33,591 nt of DNA from Bacteroidaceae bacterium (GTDB lineage: Bacteria; Bacteroidota; Bacteroidia; Bacteroidales; Bacteroidaceae), in NCBI GenBank assembly GCA_017483765.1, contig JAFUVE010000015.1, positions 1 through 33,591 of the forward strand, given 5' to 3'. Position 1 is the stretch's first letter, and each line of letters begins with the position of its first letter. The notes beneath the pieces were generated by a model. That model saw nothing but the letters and a program-made list of their open reading frames with translations, was not told where the DNA came from and did no database searches. Made by a program: the position numbers and the translations under genes. Below, piece after piece: positions 15,692-21,807 of the stretch.

Positions 15692-17223
15692 CTTCCAATG
15701 ATTTTCTTGATGGCGATGACCAGCTTGTCAACGTCCTCACGTGTGTTGTAGAGCGCAAAAGTAGGGCGCACGCTCATCTCATATCCCAATGCGCGCAGAG
15801 CGGGCTGAGCACAGTGATGGCCTGCACGCACCGCTATCCCCTCCTTGTCGAGGAGCGTGCCCGTCTCAGGCACGGGTATGCCGTCGAGCACGAAGGAAAC
15901 GACCGACACCCTCTGCTTGGGGTTGCCGATGAGCGTAAGTCCCTTGATTTGTGCCAGCTGTTCCCTCGCATACTCTGTGAGTTGATGCTCATGGTGCTCG
16001 ATATTCCGTATGCCGATATGGCTGACATAATCGAGGGCTACGCCCAGTCCGATGGCGTCTGCCACATTGGGCGTGCCGGCCTCGAAGCGTGCCGGCGGCA
16101 CATTGTATTCCGTCCGCTCGATGGTCACGTCCTTAATCATGTTGCCGCCACCCTGCCACGGCTGCATCTTATCCAGCAGGTCCTTCCGTCCGTAGACCAC
16201 GCCAATGCCGTTCGGTCCGTAGATCTTATGTCCGCTGAAGACGAAGAAGTCCGCACCGAGCGCCTGCACGTCCACTTTCGTGTGGGCGATGGACTGCGCG
16301 CCGTCAATCAACACCGGGATGTGGTGGCTGTGAGCAATGTCGATGATACGCTTCACGTCGTTGATGGTTCCGAAGGTGTTGTTGACGTGTCCGACGCTGA
16401 CGAACCGTGTGCGTGGAGTGATCAGCCGCTCCAGCTCAGAGAGGATGAGGTCGCTGTTCTTGTCAGTCGGTATGGCCTTCAGCTGGCAACCCTTCTCTCG
16501 GCACACCTGCTGCCATGGGACGATGTTGGCATGGTGGTCGAGTTCCGAGACGATGACCTCGTCGCCCGGGGTAAGGAACTGCCGTCCGTAGGTCTGCGCC
16601 ACGAGGTTGATACCCTCCGTAGTGCCTCTGACGAAGATGATTTCCTCGTTTGACGCCGCGTTGATGAAGCGCTGCACCTTCTCGCGGGCCTCCTCGTAGG
16701 CATCGGTGGCACGGGCTGCAAGCGTATGTGCGCCACGGTGGATATTCGAATTGTCATGTTTGTAGTAATCCGAAATCCGGTCAATCACCTGTATCGGTTT
16801 TTGCGTGGTCGCCCCGTTGTCGAGCCAGACCAGGTCGTGGCCGTTCACCTTCTGCTGGAGCACAGGGAAGTCCTTCTTGATTTGCTCTGCGTTGAGCGTG
16901 TCCGCCTCCTCATAGTTGAGGTCGCGGAGGATATGCGTCTCCGGGATGCCGATGCCGAACCCGTCCTCATGGGGGATGGCAGCGGATTTTGAATCACCGT
17001 CGTCGTCTCCGACATAAGGGAGACCGGGAAATCCGTCGCCACCCTCAAGCAGGCGCCTGAATCCCTGCTCCAGCTCATCCAGCCGCAGCTCCTCGTCAGG
17101 CAGAATCTGCCTGCGGATGCCGCGGAATTCCTCCGGGCAGTATTTCTGTGCGATTTCGCGCAACCGACCGAGTTCACCCCCGTCGGTTGCGGAAAAGGTA
17201 TTGAGTTCAGAAAGATTCAACAT
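15688..17223 (-). CDS. SufS-type cysteine desulfurase with N-terminal extension (predicted encapsulin cargo)
   Basis: The enzyme takes sulfur from cysteine as an enzyme persulfide and releases alanine. The catalytic core begins near residue 113 (AEQIKKDFPVLQQKVNG), with PLP Lys333 (FSGHKIYGPNGIG) and active-site Cys471 (RAGHHCAQPALRALG). A normal SufS has about 405 residues; this one has 511 because of a roughly 112-residue N-terminal extension. The extension has a charged helical part (1-60) and a Gly/Asp-rich, likely disordered part (61-100). Such extensions load cysteine desulfurases into Family 2 encapsulins. The start is fixed by a TAATG overlap with the encapsulin stop. Cargo status is inferred from this context. 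Confidence 0.88.
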   Translation of the reverse strand: MLNLSELNTFSATDGGELGRLREIAQKYCPEEFRGIRRQILPDEELRLDELEQGFRRLLEGGDGFPGLPYVGDDDGDSKSAAIPHEDGFGIGIPETHILRDLNYEEADTLNAEQIKKDFPVLQQKVNGHDLVWLDNGATTQKPIQVIDRISDYYKHDNSNIHRGAHTLAARATDAYEEAREKVQRFINAASNEEIIFVRGTTEGINLVAQTYGRQFLTPGDEVIVSELDHHANIVPWQQVCREKGCQLKAIPTDKNSDLILSELERLITPRTRFVSVGHVNNTFGTINDVKRIIDIAHSHHIPVLIDGAQSIAHTKVDVQALGADFFVFSGHKIYGPNGIGVVYGRKDLLDKMQPWQGGGNMIKDVTIERTEYNVPPARFEAGTPNVADAIGLGVALDYVSHIGIRNIEHHEHQLTEYAREQLAQIKGLTLIGNPKQRVSVVSFVLDGIPVPETGTLLDKEGIAVRAGHHCAQPALRALGYEMSVRPTFALYNTREDVDKLVIAIKKIIGR

Positions 17224-18662
17224 TATTTCTCTACTTTATTTCTATGCTGATAATCATGGTAATAACCCACTTCCACGTTCTCAAGAACGGCAATGGCGTC
17301 GTCGGTGAGCGCAGCAAGTGAGAAGTATTTGGTGAGCAGATATGATGCCACGCCGAACTTGTCAAGTCCCATGAGTCTTGCGCTCAGGCTGGGAGCGATT
17401 TCTCCCGGGATGCCGCTCTGGTGGAGTCCGATGACTCCCTGGCTCTGCTCTCCCACCCTGACGAGGATGATTTTCGTGGTGCCGACACCGCGTCCGGTGA
17501 GGTACTGTCCTTCCACTTCCACCTTGTCGGACGGGATGATGGGCACACCTCTCCAGAGGATGACTTTCGTGCCGAAGAGATCGGTTGTCACCGGTGGCAC
17601 CCCTCTCCATGTGCACTCCCGCTCGAATGCAGCGATGGCACGCGGATGGGCGATGAAGAAAGCCGGCTCCTTCCATACGAGCGAAAGCAGCTCGTCAAGG
17701 TCGTCAGGCGTGGGAGACCCATAGCGGGTAGTTATTCTGTAAGCCGGATTGACAGCAGACAAGAGTCCAAACTTACGGTTGTTGATGAGTTCCCATTCCT
17801 GACGTTCCTTGATGCTTTCGATGGACAGGCGCAGCTGCTCTTCCAGCTGGTTGTAGGGGTTGTTATAGAGGTCGGACACTCGTGTATGCACGCGCACCAC
17901 GGTCTGCAACGTGTTGAGACTGTATTCCGTAGGGTTCTCCTCGTAGTCGATATAGGTCTCAGGAATGATGTTGTCCTCCTCATGCCCGCTGACCAGGTCG
18001 ATATGTTTCTCTCCGTGGTCGTTCACCGTCGCCTTCAGTCTGAGCTGCTTGTCCACCGCCTTGTTGAACGTCTCCCTGAAGTCAGGCACCTCCTTGATGA
18101 ACTTCTCCAGCTCCTTGAGTTTGAGTCCGAGGAAGACGGTCGGCGTAAGCGCCCTGACCGACACGGTCGACTCCGCATCGTCGAGGAGGTCTGCCTCTCC
18201 GAAGTACTCGCCGTCGCCGAGCAGAGCGATCCTGAGTTCCTCGCCGTGTGGTCCTTTGCTGATAACCTCAGCCTGTCCGCTCGCCACGATGAAGAAGCGC
18301 TGCTTGTCGACCCCTTCCTTGACAAAGAGTTTTCCGAACTCCACCTCCTGTGTCTCGAAGGAGCGAGCCAGACGGTTGACGATCTCGTCCTTAAATTCAG
18401 AGAAAAGCGGTATCGCCTTCAGGCTCTTAGCTGAGAACGAGGGTTGTCCGTCGATGTACTGTATGGGAAGGCGCTCGCTCTTCCTAAGCTCCACTTTCGT
18501 GCGGTTGACGCGGAAAGTTCCTCCGCTCACCTGCACCCAAGGTAGCAGCTTAAGCAATAAGCGGGGGGTGATGCTCCCCATCTGCGGGGGAGTCTTAGTC
18601 GTAGTCGCCAGTCGTCTGGCTGTGGCAGTAGTGACACTGCGCTGAAGATTTGAATCTGCCAT
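17223..18662 (-). CDS. Family 2 encapsulin shell protein with cyclic-nucleotide-binding-like insertion
   Basis: Encapsulins are HK97-fold proteins that self-assemble into closed protein nanocompartments. The shell-like part spans about residues 28-80 and 245-479, with the family-typical stretch SIKERQEWELINNRKFGLL, the fold elements AFFIAHPRAIAAFEREC and a late QSGIPGEIAPSLSARLMGLDKFG. Residues about 84-205 form a cNMP-binding-like domain (FVKEGVDKQRFFIVASGQAEV, GEYFGEADLLDDAESTVSV). The phosphate-binding cassette lacks its usual Arg: the aligned position is Ser165. Length is 479 residues, against about 300 for shells without the insertion. It lies between a TusA-like gene (15 nt) and the desulfurase (TAATG overlap). 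The encapsulin call is by fold and context, without a search. Confidence 0.85.
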   Translation of the reverse strand: MADSNLQRSVTTATARRLATTTKTPPQMGSITPRLLLKLLPWVQVSGGTFRVNRTKVELRKSERLPIQYIDGQPSFSAKSLKAIPLFSEFKDEIVNRLARSFETQEVEFGKLFVKEGVDKQRFFIVASGQAEVISKGPHGEELRIALLGDGEYFGEADLLDDAESTVSVRALTPTVFLGLKLKELEKFIKEVPDFRETFNKAVDKQLRLKATVNDHGEKHIDLVSGHEEDNIIPETYIDYEENPTEYSLNTLQTVVRVHTRVSDLYNNPYNQLEEQLRLSIESIKERQEWELINNRKFGLLSAVNPAYRITTRYGSPTPDDLDELLSLVWKEPAFFIAHPRAIAAFERECTWRGVPPVTTDLFGTKVILWRGVPIIPSDKVEVEGQYLTGRGVGTTKIILVRVGEQSQGVIGLHQSGIPGEIAPSLSARLMGLDKFGVASYLLTKYFSLAALTDDAIAVLENVEVGYYHDYQHRNKVEK

Positions 18663-18677
18663 AATGAATGTTCGATT

Positions 18678-18902
18678 TTATTTTTGAATTGTTACTTTAT
18701 GTGTCGTTCCCTCCACATGCTCCACGCTGAGCACGTTGTATCCCTGCTCGCGTGCGTTTCTCGGCACGTTGTCGAGGGGTTCGCCTTCAGCGAGCAGCAC
18801 CTCGAGGATGTCGCCCTCCTGAAGTTTTGATAATTCAATTTTTGTCTTGACGAAGGTCATCGGGCAATGCTCCTTCGTGATGTCTAATACTTTTGTTGCC
18901 AT
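18678..18902 (-). CDS. tusA: TusA-like sulfur carrier protein
   Basis: The 74-residue protein has the TusA/SirA shape: a first strand (KVLDITKEHCP) with Cys13, then helix FVKTKIELSKL and strands ending in KVTIQK. The usual motif is CPxP; here it is Cys-Pro-Met-Thr, so the second Pro is replaced by Thr. TusA relays persulfide sulfur from cysteine desulfurases. Neighbours are a DsrE-like protein and the encapsulin, which supports a sulfur-relay role. It could accept sulfur from the predicted cargo desulfurase. Confidence 0.85.
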   Translation of the reverse strand: MATKVLDITKEHCPMTFVKTKIELSKLQEGDILEVLLAEGEPLDNVPRNAREQGYNVLSVEHVEGTTHKVTIQK

Positions 18903-18912
18903 GTTGTTGTTG

Positions 18913-18947
18913 AGTTGAGAGTTTAGAGTTGAGGGTTGAGAGCGAAG
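18913..18947. repeat. Heptad repeat AGTTGAG/AGTTTAG
   Basis: Five tandem 7-nt units (AGTTGAG, AGTTTAG, AGTTGAG, GGTTGAG, AGCGAAG) lie between the TusA-like and DsrE-like genes. The last unit is degenerate. Confidence 0.65.
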
Positions 18948-19026
18948 TAAGATATTCTCAGTCGAAAGGGCAAATCAACTGATCAATCTTCACAAATCAC
19001 TCTTTACTAATACATTGACATTGTTT

Positions 19027-19506
19027 TTAAATAAATAAAGTCTGTCCTCCTTCCGAGAGGTTGAGGAAGGATGCCACGCCGAGCACGTCCTTCACTTCCG
19101 GTATGAAGTCGTCCTTTGTAAGTCCGAGCACGTGCATCGCCATCTCGCAGGCATAGAAGTTGACGTCCAAGGCTTTCGCCGCATCTACCAGTTCCTCCAG
19201 TGTGGCCACATTGTTCTTTTTCATGAGTTTTCGGAAAATCTTGGGTCCGATACCCCAGAAATTGAACCTGCTGTTGGGAGCCACCTTGAGTCCGCCCATC
19301 ATGAACCCGAAGGTCTTGGTGAGCCAGTTGCTTCCGATGAAGCTCCTGCCCTGCTTCCGCTTGATGGCATCGAGTCCCCAGAAGGTAAAGAAGATGTTGA
19401 CCTCGTATCCTACTGCCGCCGCGCCTGTGGCGAGCGTGAAGACGGCCGTGAGCTTGTCGAAGTCACCGCTGAAAGCGATGATGCTGAGTTTCTTCTGGTT
19501 GCTCAT
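19027..19506 (-). CDS. DsrE-like sulfur-relay protein
   Basis: This 159-residue protein has the DsrE/DsrF-like alpha/beta fold signature: an opening strand LSIIAFSGDFDKL, a following helix and strand (AVGYEVNIFFTFWGL), and a conserved Cys120 in FYACEMAMHVLGL. Proteins of this family bind sulfur as a persulfide or act as thiol carriers beside TusA. It starts with a 4-nt overlap with the cysK stop, and the TusA gene follows after the heptad repeat. The exact partner is inferred from the operon. Confidence 0.82.
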   Translation of the reverse strand: MSNQKKLSIIAFSGDFDKLTAVFTLATGAAAVGYEVNIFFTFWGLDAIKRKQGRSFIGSNWLTKTFGFMMGGLKVAPNSRFNFWGIGPKIFRKLMKKNNVATLEELVDAAKALDVNFYACEMAMHVLGLTKDDFIPEVKDVLGVASFLNLSEGGQTLFI

Positions 19507-20444
19507 GACTGTTCAAAATTAAAGAGTTGCGTACTGAGATAGCGTTCTCCTGTGTCGGGCAGGAGCACGACGATGGTCTTGCCTTCGTTCTCCGGCCGGC
19601 GGGCGATTTTCAGTGCCGCTGCCAGCGCTGCGCCTGAGGATATTCCAGCCAGCACCCCGTCTTTCTTAGCCAGCAGCCGTCCGGCTTCGAACGCCTCCTG
19701 GTCCTTGATGCGTATGAGCTCGTCATAGACTCGGGTGTCGAGTGTCTGCGGGACAAAGCCGGCTCCGATTCCCTGGATCTTGTGCGGCCCCGGATTTCCG
19801 CCCGAAAGCACGGGCGAGGTATAGGGCTCCACTCCTATGATTTTTATCCGTTCATTATTCTGCCGCAACACCTGCCCCACTCCGGTGATGGTTCCACCGG
19901 TGCCGATTCCTGCCACGAAGAAGTCAATCTGACCGTCGGTGTCGCTGAGAATCTCCTCCGCCGTGGTTCTTCTGTGTACCTCCGGATTGGCGGGATTCTC
20001 AAATTGCTGGGGGATATAGGCGTCGTCGGTGGCATCAGCAAGTTCCTGTGCCTTTCTCACAGCTCCAGCCATCCCCTCATAAGCCGGCGTGAGCACGATT
20101 TCCGCCCCCAGCGCCTTGAGCAGTTCCCGTCGCTCCACAGACATGGCGTCGGGCATGGTGAGCACGAGGCGGTATCCCCTGATTGCTGCGATGAGCGCCA
20201 GTCCGATACCGGTGTTTCCGCTGGTCGGCTCGATGATAGTGGTGTGCGGTCCGATCAGTCCGTTACGCTCAGCCCGTTCGATGAGTGCGAGCGCCGTGCG
20301 GTCCTTCACGCTTCTCGCTGGGTTGAAAGACTCCAGTTTTGCGACAAGGCGGGTTTTGAGCTTCAGTTCCCGCTCTATACCAGACAGTTCCAGCAATGGA
20401 GTGTGTCCGATCAAGTCGATTAAGTTATGAGCTATTCTTGCCAT
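19503..20444 (-). CDS. cysK: Cysteine synthase (O-acetylserine sulfhydrylase)
   Basis: CysK makes cysteine from O-acetylserine and sulfide. PLP Lys47 is in NPARSVKDR; the substrate loop PTSGNTGIGLA and PLP-phosphate loop GTGGTITGVG are intact. Length 313 is typical. It is the first gene after promoter P1, with a leader of about 20 nt. It stops with a 4-nt overlap into the DsrE-like gene. Its place in the operon suggests production of cysteine that feeds the downstream desulfurase. Confidence 0.92.
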   Translation of the reverse strand: MARIAHNLIDLIGHTPLLELSGIERELKLKTRLVAKLESFNPARSVKDRTALALIERAERNGLIGPHTTIIEPTSGNTGIGLALIAAIRGYRLVLTMPDAMSVERRELLKALGAEIVLTPAYEGMAGAVRKAQELADATDDAYIPQQFENPANPEVHRRTTAEEILSDTDGQIDFFVAGIGTGGTITGVGQVLRQNNERIKIIGVEPYTSPVLSGGNPGPHKIQGIGAGFVPQTLDTRVYDELIRIKDQEAFEAGRLLAKKDGVLAGISSGAALAAALKIARRPENEGKTIVVLLPDTGERYLSTQLFNFEQS

Positions 20445-20469
20445 AGTTTTTGCGTTTAGAAATATGTTG

Positions 20470-20504
20470 CAAAGTTAAGGCGATTTCGCCGATTACGAAA
20501 TCGC
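20470..20504 (-). promoter_or_regulatory. Promoter P1 of the encapsulin sulfur operon
   Basis: On the minus strand GCGATT (20504-20499) stands 21 nt before TAACTTTG (20477-20470). The spacer and -33 box also contain a perfect inverted repeat, GGCGATTTCG (20479-20488) / CGAAATCGCC (20496-20505). Transcription would start about 20 nt before cysK. The same arrangement is found at P2 and P3. Confidence 0.7.
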
Positions 20505-20512
20505 CCTGTTAT

Positions 20513-20537
20513 GGCATTTGTTGTACCATATTTATGG
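20513..20537. promoter_or_regulatory. Predicted regulator site upstream of P1
   Basis: GGCA (20513) N7 TACCA (20524) N-ATGG (20534-20537) matches the shared upstream motif of P2 and P3 at the same distance from the -33 box. Here TACCATA-tt-TATGGTA (20524-20539) is a perfect palindrome. It lies just downstream of the symporter stop. Confidence 0.55.
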
Positions 20538-20551
20538 TAAGAGCCAATGGC

Positions 20552-21736
20552 TCAGCTGAGGTCATGGTCCGTCATGGCGCATACGCAGGAGTCCGACCAC
20601 ACGTTTTCCGCGGTCTCTACCATGTCGATGACGCTGTAGACCGGCAGGATGATACCCATGACAGCCACCGGAGCACCGATTCCCGACATCAGGGAGAAGG
20701 TGAGGAAGAAGCAGCCCATCGGCACGCCGGCGTTTCCCACTGCCGCGATGACGGAGATCAAGATCCATAGCAGGATAGTAGGCAGGTTCAGAACAGTACC
20801 TCCGTTCTGCATGACGAAGAGCGATGTGACGAGGATGAATGCCGCGCACCCATTCATGTTGATGGTGGTGCAGATGGGCAGGACGAACCGCGCCACTTCT
20901 TTTTTCACGCCCAGACGCTGCTCTGCCGATTCCATGGTGACGGGGAGTGTGGCAGCACTGCTTTTGGTGAAGAGCGCCATGAGCACGGCCGGGCTCATCT
21001 TTGAGAATACCTTTAGCGGGTTGAGTCCTCTCAAGAGCAGAAACAAGGGAAGGATGACGAAGAACTGGATGACATTGCCTGCCAGCACCACCAGCACATA
21101 TTTCCCGACAGAGTCTGCCATGGTGCCCGTCCCCACCTGAGCCGTGAGTAGGGCAGCAAACGCCACGATACCGACAGGAAGGGTCCAGATGAGACCTTTG
21201 ATTAGCAGGAAGAGCAGATCCTGCAATCCGTTCAGACTGCTGACCACCACCCGCTTGCCTTCCGTCTCCGGCAGTTTGGAGAGTCCGATTCCGATGGCAA
21301 ACGCCAAAAGGAGGAGTGCCAGGACATTGCCTTCGAGGAAAGGCCTGAGGATATTGTCGGGAATGACATTGATGATGTGGTCGTAATAGGATGACTCCTG
21401 TCCTTCAGGGATATTCTGCGAAGAGACGATGTCGGCCGGCAGGTTTTCTGGAGCGATTGCCCAGAAGAGAACAGCCCCGACAACGGCCGCGCAGAGAGTG
21501 GTCAGCAGGGTGTAACTGATTGTCCTTCGGAAAAGCCGTCCGGTTCCCTGCCCCGTCCCCATGCGTGTCATGGTGGTGATGACCGCCAGCACGATTGTCG
21601 GCACAGCCAGCAAACGGAAGAGCCTTGTGTAGACCGTAGCCACAAAATCAGCAATAGCATCCACTGCAGGAATCTGCAGCAATCCAAGCAGAGCCCCGAC
21701 GAGCAAGGATCCTATCCAAATGAGTATTTGACGCAT
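20552..21736 (-). CDS. Dicarboxylate/amino acid:cation symporter family (DAACS)
   Basis: A 394-residue membrane protein with about eight hydrophobic segments and two re-entrant loops. Features of the family: loop TKSSAATLPVTMESAE, unwound helix INMNGCAAFILV (NMDGT-like), and later GNAGVPMGCF. Members carry glutamate, aspartate, C4-dicarboxylates, serine/threonine or cystine (TcyP type) with Na+ or H+. The substrate is not readable, but the sulfur setting makes cystine plausible. The ATG at 21736 is chosen; an upstream extension would overlap the TonB receptor gene and is unlike the family. It is the last gene of unit 2, without a clear terminator after it. Confidence 0.85.
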   Translation of the reverse strand: MRQILIWIGSLLVGALLGLLQIPAVDAIADFVATVYTRLFRLLAVPTIVLAVITTMTRMGTGQGTGRLFRRTISYTLLTTLCAAVVGAVLFWAIAPENLPADIVSSQNIPEGQESSYYDHIINVIPDNILRPFLEGNVLALLLLAFAIGIGLSKLPETEGKRVVVSSLNGLQDLLFLLIKGLIWTLPVGIVAFAALLTAQVGTGTMADSVGKYVLVVLAGNVIQFFVILPLFLLLRGLNPLKVFSKMSPAVLMALFTKSSAATLPVTMESAEQRLGVKKEVARFVLPICTTINMNGCAAFILVTSLFVMQNGGTVLNLPTILLWILISVIAAVGNAGVPMGCFFLTFSLMSGIGAPVAVMGIILPVYSVIDMVETAENVWSDSCVCAMTDHDLS

Positions 21737-21744
21737 ATGATGAA

Positions 21745-21780
21745 ATGGGAGTAAAAGTGGGAGTAAAAATGGGAGTAAAA
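21745..21780. repeat. Three 12-bp tandem repeats before the symporter start
   Basis: Units ATGGGAGTAAAA, GTGGGAGTAAAA and ATGGGAGTAAAA run in tandem, followed by GTGGACGA. They fill the gap between the TonB receptor stop and the symporter start, near the ribosome binding region. A related degenerate stretch lies at 30725-30770. Confidence 0.8.
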
Positions 21781-21807
21781 GTGGACGAAAGTGATTTGGA
21801 TGAGAAT

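Noticed and set aside
15814-16653. Plus-strand frame of 279 codons
   Set aside because: It is opposite the core of the cysteine desulfurase, whose catalytic residues are intact.
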